A stretch of 64,000 nt of DNA from Cyclobacterium salsum. GTDB taxonomy: Bacteria; Bacteroidota; Bacteroidia; Cytophagales; Cyclobacteriaceae. Positions 53,114 to 62,698 of this stretch are shown one piece after another. The notes under the pieces were generated by a model that was not told where the DNA came from, made no database searches, and saw only the letters and a program-made list of their open reading frames with translations. Both the position numbers and the translations under genes were made by a program. Position 1 is the stretch's first letter, and every line of letters begins with the position of its first letter. The stretch spans positions 1-64,000 of the forward strand of contig NZ_WNKG01000006.1 of NCBI RefSeq assembly GCF_010119245.1. The letters are read 5' to 3'.

Positions 53114-54484
53114 ATGAAAATTAGAAAAATTAACTTAGAAGAAAAGGAGATTCCGGAAAAATGGTACAATATTATTGCGGACATGCCCAACAAGCCGCTG
53201 CCGCCGCTGCATCCGGGCACCCTGGAACCTATTGGTCCCGATGCCTTGGCACCCTTGTTTCCCGAAGCACTAATCAAACAGGAAGTAACCACCGATAAAT
53301 GGGTACCTATACCGGATGAGGTGCGGAACATGTACTCCATTTGGAGACCTACCCCGCTTTACCGGGCATATGGACTTGAAAAGGCCCTCGACACTCCTGC
53401 CAAAATTTACTATAAATACGAAGGTGTAAGTCCTTCCGGTTCGCATAAGCCCAATACGGCCATCCCTCAGGCCTATTACAATAAGCAAGAAGGCATTAAA
53501 AGAATCACGACCGAAACCGGTGCAGGGCAATGGGGTTCTGCCTTGAGTTTTGCCTGCCAACACTTCGGTATTGCCTGCGATGTGTACATGGTAAAACTCT
53601 CCTATAATGATAAGCCCTACCGGAAGATGATGATGAATACCTGGGGGGCCAATGTCTATCCCTCTCCTTCGGACCGGACGGAGGCGGGAAGAAAAATCCT
53701 CGCCGAAAATCCGGACTCTCCCGGAAGTTTGGGGATTGCGATTTCGGAGGCGGTAGAAATGGCAGCTACCAGGGACGATACCAAATATGCGCTGGGTAGT
53801 GTGCTAAACCACGTCAAGCTGCACCAAACGATTATAGGCCTGGAGGCCATCAAACAAATGGAAAAAGCAGGTAGTGATCTGCCGGATATTGTCATTGCGC
53901 CATTCGGCGGCGGATCAAACTTTGCCGGATTATCTTTCCCCTTTCTGCGACTGAATCTGGAAGAGGGCAAAAAGATTCGGTGTATTGCCAGTGAGCCTTC
54001 TTCCTGTCCTAAATTGACCAGGGGAATCTTTCGCTATGATTTTGGGGATACGGCCGGCATGACTCCCCTTTTGCCCATGTATACGCTGGGGCATGATTTT
54101 ATTCCGGCGCCGATCCATGCGGGAGGCCTTCGTTACCATGGTGCTGGTGTCATTGTCAGCCAATTGCTTAAAGATCAGCTGATCGAAGCCCGGGCTCATG
54201 ATAACCTGGAGATTTTCGAAGCCGGCGTTCTTTTTTCCCGGGCTGAGGGAATTATACCCGCACCGGAGGCCAACCATGGCATCGCAACGGCCATTCAGGA
54301 AGCCAAAAAATGCAAAGAGGAAGGGGTGTCCAAAACCATTTTATTTAATCTCTGCGGACATGGCAATTTTGACATGAAAGCGTATGACGATTATTTTGCA
54401 GGAAGGATCCGGCAACACGAATTGAGCCAGGAGGAAATTGATGCATCCATTGCCAAATTAGGAACGCCTACCATCCCGGCATGA
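53114..54484 (+). CDS. TrpB-like PLP-dependent enzyme (TrpB2 long form)
   Basis: A 456-residue tryptophan-synthase beta homologue of the TrpB2 type. It begins with the TrpB2-specific [20 protein letters not shown], and the PLP lysine is in [16 protein letters not shown]. Other motifs are [13 protein letters not shown] and the phosphate-binding [10 protein letters not shown], with [11 protein letters not shown] near the end. TrpB2 enzymes can make tryptophan from serine and indole but often lack a TrpA partner. No other trp gene is nearby; an amidohydrolase gene follows 16 bases later, so a role outside ordinary tryptophan synthesis is possible. Confidence 0.92.
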   Translation: MKIRKINLEEKEIPEKWYNIIADMPNKPLPPLHPGTLEPIGPDALAPLFPEALIKQEVTTDKWVPIPDEVRNMYSIWRPTPLYRAYGLEKALDTPAKIYYKYEGVSPSGSHKPNTAIPQAYYNKQEGIKRITTETGAGQWGSALSFACQHFGIACDVYMVKLSYNDKPYRKMMMNTWGANVYPSPSDRTEAGRKILAENPDSPGSLGIAISEAVEMAATRDDTKYALGSVLNHVKLHQTIIGLEAIKQMEKAGSDLPDIVIAPFGGGSNFAGLSFPFLRLNLEEGKKIRCIASEPSSCPKLTRGIFRYDFGDTAGMTPLLPMYTLGHDFIPAPIHAGGLRYHGAGVIVSQLLKDQLIEARAHDNLEIFEAGVLFSRAEGIIPAPEANHGIATAIQEAKKCKEEGVSKTILFNLCGHGNFDMKAYDDYFAGRIRQHELSQEEIDASIAKLGTPTIPA

Positions 54485-54500
54485 TCCTTTCAGGAAGATC

Positions 54501-55430
54501 ATGAAGAGAAGGAGTTTTTGCAAAAAAGGAATGGCGGTATCCGGTGCGTTGGTAGCGGATCCCACATTCCTTTTTCCCTTTGACCAAGGATGCAAAAATC
54601 CTTCGGATATACCGCTGGTGGATACTCACCTTCACCTTTGGGATTTGTCAGCGATGGATTATCCCTGGCTACAGGGGGCGGACAATCCGTTAGCGAAAAA
54701 TTTCTTATTGCCGGACTTCCGGCAGGCAGGCAACGCTTTTCCCATTTCGAAAATGGTTTTTGTAGAATGTGGCAGGATTCCCGAACAGTATTTGCAAGAG
54801 GTAGACTGGGTGGTCGACCAATCTGAAAAAGATTCGCGAATAGCAGGAATGGTCGCTTATTTTCCTCTGGAAGAAGGAGATAATGGTCTGGAGGCCATAG
54901 AATTATTGGCCAAAAGGAAAATTGTTCGGGGCATACGGAGGAGCCCCATATTCGGACATTCCGGTTTTTTAAGAGGTCTTGAACTTTTGAAGCGTTTTGA
55001 TTGGTCCTACGACCTGAATGTAAATTTCAGGCAATTACCGGATGCATTAGCGCTGGTAAAACGTTATCCGGATCAGACATTTGTAGTAGACCATCTTGCT
55101 AATCCCGATATTGCAAAGGGAGACTGGAAAACCTGGGCCCGTGCCCTGGCTCCTTTCGCTTCCATGGACCAGGTTTACTGCAAGGTCTCCGGCATGCTCA
55201 CCAAGGCAGGGGCGGGGTGGGAATTGAGCGACCTGCAACCCTATTTTGATACTGTTATGGAGGTTTTTGGTCCGGATAGGGTAGTATTCGGTGGCGACTG
55301 GCCGGTGGTACTTCGAGCGGGCACCTATAGCGATTGGATGGCAGCCTTTTATTCTTTGTCTCAACACTTATCTCCGGAAGAAAAAGAAAAATTATACTAT
55401 CGAAACGCTGAAAAAGTCTATGATCTTTAA
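54501..55430 (+). CDS. Exported amidohydrolase family protein (L-fuconolactonase-like)
   Basis: A 309-residue metal-dependent hydrolase of the amidohydrolase_2 group. The metal site opens with VDTHLHLWDLSAMDYPWLQG, followed by VFVECG, VVDHLANPDI, the short VYCKVSGMLT and RVVFGGDWPVVLRA, whose Asp is the catalytic residue. The N-terminus MKRRSFCKKG followed by a hydrophobic stretch looks like a twin-arginine-type leader. Related enzymes open sugar lactones such as L-fuconolactone. It begins 16 bases after TrpB2. Confidence 0.85.
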   Translation: MKRRSFCKKGMAVSGALVADPTFLFPFDQGCKNPSDIPLVDTHLHLWDLSAMDYPWLQGADNPLAKNFLLPDFRQAGNAFPISKMVFVECGRIPEQYLQEVDWVVDQSEKDSRIAGMVAYFPLEEGDNGLEAIELLAKRKIVRGIRRSPIFGHSGFLRGLELLKRFDWSYDLNVNFRQLPDALALVKRYPDQTFVVDHLANPDIAKGDWKTWARALAPFASMDQVYCKVSGMLTKAGAGWELSDLQPYFDTVMEVFGPDRVVFGGDWPVVLRAGTYSDWMAAFYSLSQHLSPEEKEKLYYRNAEKVYDL

Positions 55431-55533
55431 AATGAGTAGCTGCTTTGGTTAAAATTGAGGGATGGAATCTACTTTAATATAAGGAGAATAAGAATTGTTT
55501 TTTTAATTTTAATTCACAGAAAAATAGCTAAAG

Positions 55534-56955
55534 ATGAGTAAACAACCGAATAAAGGCGAAACGAATGATTCCCGGAGGCAATTTGTCAAAGCAGCCTCTC
55601 TCAGTGCAGCCGGTTTTTTTATCGTTCCAAGGTTTGTGCTTGGAGGAAAGGGACATGTGGCACCCAGTGATAAGGTCAATGTGGGAATGATCGGAGTAGG
55701 GGGAAAGGGCCGTCAAAATGCGCTAGACCTGATGAAACTGGATGATGTTCAGATTACTTCCATTGCCGACCCGGGAGAATATTGGGATTTGGCGAATTTT
55801 TATTACCGCTCCATTGCGGGCAGAGGGCCAGTAAAGCGATTGGTAGAAGGGCATTACGAAGATAAAACGGAAAATTACAAACTCAGTGAGTACCTGGATT
55901 TTCGGGAAATGCTGGAAAAAGAAAATGGATTGGATGCCATTTGTTGCTCCACTCCGGACAATACCCACGCCTATGTGACCTATGCTGCGATGAAATCCGG
56001 AAAACATGTTTATTGCGAAAAGCCCCTGACACATAATATTTGGGAAGCCCGGATGGTCAAGCAATTGACGCAAGAAACCGGTTTGGCCACCCAAATGGGA
56101 AATGTGGGCCATAGTACAGATGGTATCCGGCAGACGGTAGAGTACTTAAGAGCCGGGGTGATCGGAAAGGTAAGGGAAACTCATTCCTGGGTACCTGCAT
56201 CCCGCTGGATTCCCGAGATGAAAGGTGTTCCTGATGAAGGTACGCCCAAACCCCACGGTTTGGACTGGGACCTCTGGCTAGGTCCTTCTGCTAACAGGCC
56301 CTATCACGAGTGGTATTCGCCAGTTACCTGGCGGGATTTTTGGGACTTTGGCTGCGGTGCTTTAGGGGATTTTGGCTGCCACGACATGGATGCGGCTACC
56401 TGGGCATTCGAACTGGGTTATCCGGAAACCATCGAAGTTTTTCCGGCAGGATTTAGTAACGAGCACATAGCTCCTTATGGAGAGATTGGCTATTATCATT
56501 TCCCAGAGAACAATACGGGGAAACCCATAACGCTAACCTGGTATTCGGGCGGAGTAAAACCTCCGTTACACCCTTCACTTCCAGCAGGCTATCAATGGCC
56601 TTCCCGAGGAACCTTGTTTGTAGGGGATAAGGGAATCATTGTTAACGGCGGTGACCGGGTACCCCAGGTATTTCCGGAAAGCCTGGCAACAAGCATGAAA
56701 GTACCAGAAGAATTCATTCCCAGGTCGAATGGTCATTTTAGAGATTGGGTGGATGCCATTAAAGGTGGCCCGGCAGCCAGTGCCAATTTTGAATACGGGG
56801 CCCATCTTACAGAGATCACCCTTCTGGGAGTCTTGTCTCTGAGAATGGGGGGACAGAAAATTCATTGGGATTCCGAAAATATCAAAGCAAAAGGATTAGA
56901 CGTGGCAGACCCATACATCCGCGAATCGGTCCGTCCCGGTTGGGAGATGGGTTAA
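55534..56955 (+). CDS. Gfo/Idh/MocA family oxidoreductase with twin-arginine signal
   Basis: A 473-residue NAD(P)-dependent sugar oxidoreductase. Residues 12-18 carry DSRRQFVKA and a hydrophobic stretch, so the enzyme is likely exported folded with its cofactor. The Rossmann motif reads NVGMIGVGGKGRQNA, the conserved dehydrogenase motif is VYCEKPLTHNIWEAR, and the C-terminal substrate domain (WSRGTLF-type region, HFRDWVDAIKGG) is present. It may act on a sugar or a glycoside in the periplasm. It follows the amidohydrolase by 103 bases and ends in a strong terminator. Confidence 0.92.
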   Translation: MSKQPNKGETNDSRRQFVKAASLSAAGFFIVPRFVLGGKGHVAPSDKVNVGMIGVGGKGRQNALDLMKLDDVQITSIADPGEYWDLANFYYRSIAGRGPVKRLVEGHYEDKTENYKLSEYLDFREMLEKENGLDAICCSTPDNTHAYVTYAAMKSGKHVYCEKPLTHNIWEARMVKQLTQETGLATQMGNVGHSTDGIRQTVEYLRAGVIGKVRETHSWVPASRWIPEMKGVPDEGTPKPHGLDWDLWLGPSANRPYHEWYSPVTWRDFWDFGCGALGDFGCHDMDAATWAFELGYPETIEVFPAGFSNEHIAPYGEIGYYHFPENNTGKPITLTWYSGGVKPPLHPSLPAGYQWPSRGTLFVGDKGIIVNGGDRVPQVFPESLATSMKVPEEFIPRSNGHFRDWVDAIKGGPAASANFEYGAHLTEITLLGVLSLRMGGQKIHWDSENIKAKGLDVADPYIRESVRPGWEMG

Positions 56956-56985
56956 TTAATGCCTTGCCTATCAGGCACCTATCAG

Positions 56986-57037
56986 GCCCGGTCTGAATTG
57001 GACCGGGCTTCGTTTATTTAGAAAGCCCGGTTTTTTT
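56986..57037 (+). terminator. Terminator of the TrpB2-amidohydrolase-Gfo/Idh run, with an alternative hairpin
   Basis: ACCGGGCTT (57002-57010) pairs with AAGCCCGGT (57023-57031), followed by seven T residues: a strong plus-strand terminator. The same central arm can instead pair upstream, GCCCGGTC (56986-56993) with GACCGGGC (57001-57008), so two mutually exclusive hairpins share one strand. Confidence 0.85.
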
Positions 57038-57038
57038 C

Positions 57039-58079
57039 TTAGTCCAGCAAAAAGTTGTTTAAAAAGGTGCTTTTTAAAAGCATCCATACAAAGAAGAACA
57101 AGATCCCCCAAAAGAGGTAAGGCCTGTAATAGTCCATGGTCTCTTTGTACCGGGACTCGATGATTTCTGCTTTTTCCAATTCATCGATTTTAGTAAATAT
57201 GGTTTCCAGGGCACCATCGTCAGAAGCTCTGAAAAACTCTCCTTCGGTAATGCGGGCGATGTTCCGGAGGGTTTCTTCATTCAGGTAGCTCTCAATCATT
57301 TGGGGCCGGCCAAAAAAATCTGTTCCGTAGGGGACCATTCCGTCTTTTCCAACCGCAATGGTGTAAATTTTAATATCCATGGCCTCAGCAAGCTGGGCTG
57401 CAAAAACCGGATCTACGTTACCGGCATTGTTGTCACCGTCGCTGAGAAGCACCATAACCTTTGATTTGGCTTCTGATTCCCTCATTCGGTTGGTACCAGT
57501 GGAGACAGCACTACCAATGGCTGTCCCCTTCGCATCCATCATATTGAAAGTAATACTTCCTACCAGGTCCGTTAACAGTTCGTAGTCAGTGGTAAGCGGA
57601 GCCAGGGAGAAGGCTTCACCGGAAAAGATGACCATGCCGATCCGGTCAGCGATGCGGCCGTTGATAAAATCAATAGCGGTTTCTTTTGCTGCTTCCAGGC
57701 GATTGGGAGAAAAATCCTGTAGATCCATGGATTCGGAAATATCCAATACCAGCATGATGTCTATCCCTTCGGTGTATTGTTCCACTTTTTCATTGGTGCG
57801 CTGAGGGCGGGCGAGGGCGATCACTACCATCCATAGGGCAAACAAAAAGAAAAGGGAAGGGATGAGTCTTAAATAGGTCCAGAAATTTTTCTGCGAAGCC
57901 TTTTTTGGAAGAGAAAGCTCTAGTACAGGTTTTTTTAGAAATTTGATGAATTTTCGAAGTAGAAAAAACAAGGGAATCGCCCAAATCAAATGAAGCAGGA
58001 AAAAATTCTCCCATTCAAATGACTGGAGGGTTTCTGGTAAAAACCAATTCCAGGAGATATAGGAAGAGAGGTCATTCAT
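57039..58079 (-). CDS. BatA-like VWA domain membrane protein
   Basis: A 346-residue protein with two N-terminal transmembrane stretches (LLHLIWAIPLFFLLRKFI, LIPSLFFLFALWMVVIAL), a von Willebrand A domain with the MIDAS motif VLDISESMDLQDF near residue 87 and its later DGDNNAG residues, and a C-terminal transmembrane segment. I chose ATG 58079, which overlaps the previous gene's stop by eight bases; six further residues are in frame upstream. Bat proteins form membrane complexes in oxidative or cell-envelope stress in Bacteroidota; the exact function is unproven. Confidence 0.88.
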   Translation of the reverse strand: MNDLSSYISWNWFLPETLQSFEWENFFLLHLIWAIPLFFLLRKFIKFLKKPVLELSLPKKASQKNFWTYLRLIPSLFFLFALWMVVIALARPQRTNEKVEQYTEGIDIMLVLDISESMDLQDFSPNRLEAAKETAIDFINGRIADRIGMVIFSGEAFSLAPLTTDYELLTDLVGSITFNMMDAKGTAIGSAVSTGTNRMRESEAKSKVMVLLSDGDNNAGNVDPVFAAQLAEAMDIKIYTIAVGKDGMVPYGTDFFGRPQMIESYLNEETLRNIARITEGEFFRASDDGALETIFTKIDELEKAEIIESRYKETMDYYRPYLFWGILFFFVWMLLKSTFLNNFLLD

Positions 58080-58974
58080 GATGTTGAATTTTTTCAATTT
58101 TTTCTTCCAATTGCCGCTTTGAAATCTGAAGTAAATTTTCGCAAGCTTCCCGGATATTGCTATCTACCCGATTGGCATAAATGATTAATTCGACCTTCCG
58201 GAAGTCTTTAATAACGCCGGGTTGCCGAAGGAAGATAGAAATTTCGGTACTGGTCCACTCTTTGATAGGCCTTCCGGTAAGGGTTTCCAAATAACTTTTC
58301 CAAAGTCCCAGCAGTTCGTCTGCTTCCTGGATCTGGGGATTTTCTACTAATTTTTTCATGGAAAGCTCCCAATTATCCAAGAACCGTTTCCATTTCTTTT
58401 TCTCCCGACGAACTTGCCAGCGTCTTTTCAAGCCATCGCCAAAGAAATAGATAGCCCCAGCCAAAAGAATCAAGGCTGCTACCAAGGCCATAATGAGATA
58501 AGGGTAGTTAAAAAAGGAAGGGAGGTGCTGGTAACTGTCGTTTTGGCGAAAGGCCAACTCTTCCGGAATTTCATCAATAGTCAACTTCAGATTCAACGAA
58601 GCGGCTTCTGGAAAATGGCTTATGCTGTCATATCTGAGAATCTCAAATACCGGAATGCGGTAATTTTGAACAGAATCAAGAGAAAAGTTAGCCAGCCAAT
58701 AAACAGCACTATCCAACGTGGTTTGATCGTCAGAAATGGAGGAGAAGGATTGTTTTTCCAGCAACTCGAAATCCTCGAAACGGTAAGTAGAATCCGGAAA
58801 CAATACCGGCAAGTCGCTTGGGTATCGAGCTTTGAGCACGTAGCCCACTCTTTCCCCCAATCTGGCCGAATCCTCCATAAAGTACCCTTCAACGGATATT
58901 TCCTGGCCCTGTATCCGGTAAGGCTGCGCCATCAGGAATACCACCAAGACAAACAGCTTCACTATTTTATCCAC
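58072..58974 (-). CDS. Bat-cluster protein with signal peptide and one transmembrane segment
   Basis: A 300-residue protein that starts with a signal peptide (IVKLFVLVVFLMAQPYRIQG). It continues with a beta-rich periplasmic domain that echoes BatD-type repeats (ISVEGYFMEDSARLGERVGYVLKARY), crosses the membrane at YPYLIMALVAALILLAGAIYF, and ends in a cytoplasmic helical domain like DUF4381 (WELSMKKLVENPQIQEADELL). Such proteins lie between DUF58 and BatA in many Bacteroidota. It overlaps DUF58 by 8 bases and BatA by 8 bases. Confidence 0.75.
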   Translation of the reverse strand: MDKIVKLFVLVVFLMAQPYRIQGQEISVEGYFMEDSARLGERVGYVLKARYPSDLPVLFPDSTYRFEDFELLEKQSFSSISDDQTTLDSAVYWLANFSLDSVQNYRIPVFEILRYDSISHFPEAASLNLKLTIDEIPEELAFRQNDSYQHLPSFFNYPYLIMALVAALILLAGAIYFFGDGLKRRWQVRREKKKWKRFLDNWELSMKKLVENPQIQEADELLGLWKSYLETLTGRPIKEWTSTEISIFLRQPGVIKDFRKVELIIYANRVDSNIREACENLLQISKRQLEEKIEKIQHHE

Positions 58975-59845
58975 GTTTCATGGTTTTGTTTCTCAACTTG
59001 AATAATTCCATTAATGGAAGGACGATATCCTGCCGGGTGTCTATCTGAAGGTAATTGATCTGGTTTCTTTTACAAAATTCCCTAAGATGGTCTCTTTCGG
59101 AACCAAAAGAGGATGCTATTTTTCGGGAAAAACCGCCAAAAGCAGTATTTACCCAAGTGGTCTTTCCACCCTCTTTGTCAAATACGGGAATGATTCCCAA
59201 AGAAGGGAGGGCTGATTCGATCGGATCGGTCATTTGCAAGACCACTAAATCGTGTTTCTTGGCCAATGCTTTGAGCGGCCGTTCGTAATCTGAATCAATA
59301 AAATCGGAAATCACAAAAAGAATACTTCGCTTCTTGATCAGGTTGAGGCAAAAGGTAAACATGCCATTGAGGTCAGTGCCTTGGGATTTTTTTTCCTGGT
59401 CAAAGATCCCCTTGATGATTTTTACTGCTTGCCTGCTACCTTTTCCAGGTAGTATTATTTTCTCCTTTTCGTCCGAATAACTTATTAATCCTACCTGAGA
59501 CCCCTCATGTACGGCCGCAAGCGTTAGAACCCCGGCAATTTCTCTGCCCTGGTCGATTTTTTTTCGATCCTTACTGCCGATGTCCTGGGATCCGCTGGTG
59601 TCTAAAAGAAAGTAGACGGATTGATCTTTATCTTCCTTGAAGGTCTTCACGAAGGTTCCGTGACCTTTGGCAGAGACCTTCCATTCCACTGTACGGATAT
59701 CGTCACCATACTGATAGGGCCTGAGATCGTCAAATTCCAGACCGGCCCCTTTAAAAATGGACTGATGGTCACCCTGGAGGTGGCTATTGGCCACTTTTCT
59801 CAAGGTGATTTCATACCTTCTCAATTTTTTAATCAGTTGGTTCAT
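58967..59845 (-). CDS. DUF58 domain protein (Bat/MoxR-associated)
   Basis: A 292-residue protein with the DUF58 signature GLEFDDLRPYQYGDDIRTVEWK near residue 35, followed by a VWA-like fold (YFLLDTSGSQDIGS, LFVISDFIDSDYE). It is the first gene of a tightly overlapping minus-strand series with the next two. In most Bacteroidota a MoxR AAA ATPase gene precedes DUF58; here the upstream neighbour is a plus-strand lipoprotein gene instead, so MoxR must be elsewhere. Function likely in assembly or stress of a membrane complex. Confidence 0.92.
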   Translation of the reverse strand: MNQLIKKLRRYEITLRKVANSHLQGDHQSIFKGAGLEFDDLRPYQYGDDIRTVEWKVSAKGHGTFVKTFKEDKDQSVYFLLDTSGSQDIGSKDRKKIDQGREIAGVLTLAAVHEGSQVGLISYSDEKEKIILPGKGSRQAVKIIKGIFDQEKKSQGTDLNGMFTFCLNLIKKRSILFVISDFIDSDYERPLKALAKKHDLVVLQMTDPIESALPSLGIIPVFDKEGGKTTWVNTAFGGFSRKIASSFGSERDHLREFCKRNQINYLQIDTRQDIVLPLMELFKLRNKTMKRG

Positions 59846-59915
59846 TTTTCAGTTTCAATGAAAAGCCTAATTTAGCAGTCTCCCTTGAATAATAAAACGA
59901 CTTCGCCTTTACTTA

Positions 59916-59947
59916 TTGCCAATTGTAAAAGGAATTGGGTAATTTTG
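59916..59947 (+). promoter_or_regulatory. Candidate promoter of the DUF4296 gene
   Basis: TTG (59916-59918) and TAATTTTG (59940-59947) are 21 bases apart, close to the Bacteroidota -33/-7 consensus. The GTG start follows only four bases after the -7 box, which implies leaderless mRNA if the promoter is used. Confidence 0.35.
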
Positions 59948-59951
59948 TGCT

Positions 59952-60287
59952 GTGAGATTTAATTATAGTATAGTTGCCCTTTTCATAGCGCTGGTTTCCT
60001 GCGGAGGCGATGAGAAACCCGAGGAACTCTTGTCAGAGGATAAGATGGTGGAAATATTAGTAGACATTCACTTGGCAGAGGGTTTTGTCCAATCCCTTTC
60101 CATTCCCTATGATTCCTCAAAAGTCCTTTATCCTGTTCTCGAAAAGCAAATTTTTGAAAAACACGGAATTGCCGATACCGTGTATATCAACAGTCTGGAA
60201 CATTACCTGCTGGATGCCGCCAAAATGGAATACCTTTACGAGCGAACGATTGATTCGCTAACCTTAAGAGAAAAAATCGTACAATAA
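59952..60287 (+). CDS. DUF4296 domain lipoprotein
   Basis: A 111-residue lipoprotein starting at GTG, with signal peptide RFNYSIVALFIALVSCGG (Cys near residue 17). The DUF4296 core is SEDKMVEILVDIHLAEGFVQ with YDSSKVLYPVLEKQIFEKHG and the helical YLLDAAKMEYLYERTIDSL. Only Bacteroidota carry this small family, whose role is unknown. No later Met can serve as start without losing the signal peptide. It precedes mutS2 by three bases and may be co-transcribed. Confidence 0.88.
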   Translation: MRFNYSIVALFIALVSCGGDEKPEELLSEDKMVEILVDIHLAEGFVQSLSIPYDSSKVLYPVLEKQIFEKHGIADTVYINSLEHYLLDAAKMEYLYERTIDSLTLREKIVQ

Positions 60288-60290
60288 TTA

Positions 60291-62684
60291 ATGAAATTAT
60301 ACCCTGCAAATCTGGAAGAAAAGATCGATTTTGATAAAATTAAAGAATTGATCAGGGAAGAATGCACTGGTAGTCTGGGCGCTGATTTTGTAAAAAAAGT
60401 CTCCTTTTCCAAAGATCGAAAGCTGCTGACGAAACTATTGGCTCAAACGGAAGAATTCCGGAAAATCCTGGTTTCGGGAGAACCCTTTCCGGCTTCCAAT
60501 TTTATCAATATATATCCTTACCTGGACAAGGCTAAAATTGAAGGTACCTTCCTGTTTGAAGATGAGTTTCATGAAGTCCGTTTGGGACTGAATACCTTGG
60601 AAGGATGTGTTTCATTCTTGACTAAATTTCAGGAAGAATACCCTCAGCTATCACAATTACTGGGAATGGTGGAGGAAGACATTCCCCTGGAAAAGCGTAT
60701 TGGGCAGGTGCTGGACGAGCGAGGGAAGATTAAAAATAACGCCTCACAGGAATTGAACCTGATTCGAACACAGCTGGCTTATGAGGAAAGCCGGATACGA
60801 AAAGTGCTGGATCAAATATACCGTTCCGTAAAGGCCCAGGGCTTCACTCCTGAAGATGCTTCGGTTACGATCCGGGGTGGTCGCATGGTCATTCCGGTAT
60901 TGGCAGAATATAAAAAACGCATCAAGGGCTTTATTCACGACGAATCGGCTACGGGTCAAACGGTATACCTGGAGCCAGCAGAGGTTTTGGATATTAACAA
61001 TGAGATCCGGGACCTCGAATACATGGAGCGTCGCGAAGTGCAGAAGATACTGACGAAACTCACCGACGAGTTGAGGATTTACATTCCGGCCCTCCGCAGG
61101 GCATTTTATTTTCTAGGGATGGTCGATTTTATACGGGCTAAAGCAAAATTCGCCTTAAAAATTAATGGAGTGAACCCGAGAATGGCTACTGTCAGGGAAA
61201 TGTCCTGGGAAAAAGCCAGACACCCGCTGCTGGAAATGGCTCTTAACCAACAAAAAAAGGCCATCGTTCCGGTCAGTTTGCGACTGGACCCCAATCATCG
61301 GCTTTTGGTTATATCCGGACCCAATGCAGGGGGGAAGTCCGTTACCTTGAAGACCGTAGCATTGGTACAATACATGTACCAATGCGGACTGTTGGTACCC
61401 ATGGAGGCCAACTCAACCTGTAGTATTTTTGACCAATTCTTTATCGATATCGGAGACGAGCAAAATATCGAAAATGACTTGAGTACCTATAGTTCTCATT
61501 TAATGAATATGAAACATTTTACGTTTCATGCGAATAAGAAAACGGTGTTTTTCATAGATGAGTTTGGAACCGGCACCGAACCGCAATTTGGCGGGGCGAT
61601 CGCCGAGGCAATATTGACAGATCTTAATAAGTCGGGTTCCTATGGAATTGTTACCACTCACTATGGAAACCTGAAGCAACTGGCCTCCAAGAGTCCGGGG
61701 ATGGTCAATGGGGCCATGCGCTACGATGTGGACAAGTTGGAGCCCTTGTATGAACTAGAGATTGGAAAACCGGGAAGCTCGTTTGCCTTTGAAATAGCCG
61801 GGAAAATTGGAATACCAACGGAGATAATTCTGCATGCCAAGGCACAGGTAGGGGAAACTCGCGTAAAATACGACAAACTCTTACTTAGGGTAGAAAGTGA
61901 AAAGAGCAAATACGAAACCCTGATGGCCGAAGCCCAACGGAAAGATCGGCTTCTCAGCCAAAGACTTCAAGAATACAATTCACTCAAAGCGACACTGGAT
62001 GATCAGCGAAAGGCCATTATTAACGAAGCCAAGGCTCAGGCGAAGCTACTTTTGGACGATGCGAATAGAAAGATTGAACATACCATTCGGTCCATAAAGG
62101 AATCTCAGGCCGATAAAGCTGCTACCCGTCAGCTAAGAAACGAGCTAGAGGCACACAAGACTACCATTAAACCCGAAAAGCAGGCTGTGGAGCCGCCAAA
62201 AGCAATAAAAGTGCTGGAAGGAGACGTGAAGCCAGGAGATCAGGTGCGGGTGAAAGACAATGGTGCACTGGCTGAAGTGTTGGATATCCGGGGAACGCAG
62301 GCATCCATTCTTATTGGAGATCTTAAATCTAAAGTTAAATTGAATCGTCTGGAAAAGATTTCCAATACCTCCTTGAAAAAGGAAAAGAAAGCGGTTGAGA
62401 AGCGGATAAGCTATGATACCATGTCCAAAATGGCGGATTTCTCCCCTAATTTGGATATTCGCGGAAAGAGGGGGGAAGAGGTGCTTCCCTTGATCCAAAA
62501 TTTCATTGACGAAGGATATATGCTTGGCATGAATGATCTCAAGATCATTCACGGCAAAGGGGATGGGATTCTAAGGGGATTGACCCGAAACCTGATCAGC
62601 AAAATGCCCTCGGTAGTTGGATTTTCCGATGAGCATGCCGATAGGGGTGGATCTGGGATCACCCTTGTCCAACTTAAGGGATAA
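60291..62684 (+). CDS. MutS2 family endonuclease / ribosome-rescue protein
   Basis: A 797-residue MutS-like ATPase. The clamp and lever regions span residues 1-310, and Walker A is SGPNAGGKSVTLKT near residue 343. FFIDEFGTGTEP is the Walker B, followed by VTTHYGNLKQL. A long coiled-coil (AEAQRKDRLLSQRLQEYNSL) and a C-terminal Smr domain (LDIRGKRGEEVLPLI, IIHGKGDGILRGLTRNLI) end the protein. It lacks the mismatch-recognition domain of MutS. Described roles are suppression of recombination and splitting of collided ribosomes. Usual length. Confidence 0.94.
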   Translation: MKLYPANLEEKIDFDKIKELIREECTGSLGADFVKKVSFSKDRKLLTKLLAQTEEFRKILVSGEPFPASNFINIYPYLDKAKIEGTFLFEDEFHEVRLGLNTLEGCVSFLTKFQEEYPQLSQLLGMVEEDIPLEKRIGQVLDERGKIKNNASQELNLIRTQLAYEESRIRKVLDQIYRSVKAQGFTPEDASVTIRGGRMVIPVLAEYKKRIKGFIHDESATGQTVYLEPAEVLDINNEIRDLEYMERREVQKILTKLTDELRIYIPALRRAFYFLGMVDFIRAKAKFALKINGVNPRMATVREMSWEKARHPLLEMALNQQKKAIVPVSLRLDPNHRLLVISGPNAGGKSVTLKTVALVQYMYQCGLLVPMEANSTCSIFDQFFIDIGDEQNIENDLSTYSSHLMNMKHFTFHANKKTVFFIDEFGTGTEPQFGGAIAEAILTDLNKSGSYGIVTTHYGNLKQLASKSPGMVNGAMRYDVDKLEPLYELEIGKPGSSFAFEIAGKIGIPTEIILHAKAQVGETRVKYDKLLLRVESEKSKYETLMAEAQRKDRLLSQRLQEYNSLKATLDDQRKAIINEAKAQAKLLLDDANRKIEHTIRSIKESQADKAATRQLRNELEAHKTTIKPEKQAVEPPKAIKVLEGDVKPGDQVRVKDNGALAEVLDIRGTQASILIGDLKSKVKLNRLEKISNTSLKKEKKAVEKRISYDTMSKMADFSPNLDIRGKRGEEVLPLIQNFIDEGYMLGMNDLKIIHGKGDGILRGLTRNLISKMPSVVGFSDEHADRGGSGITLVQLKG

Positions 62685-62698
62685 TGGTTGGTATTTTT

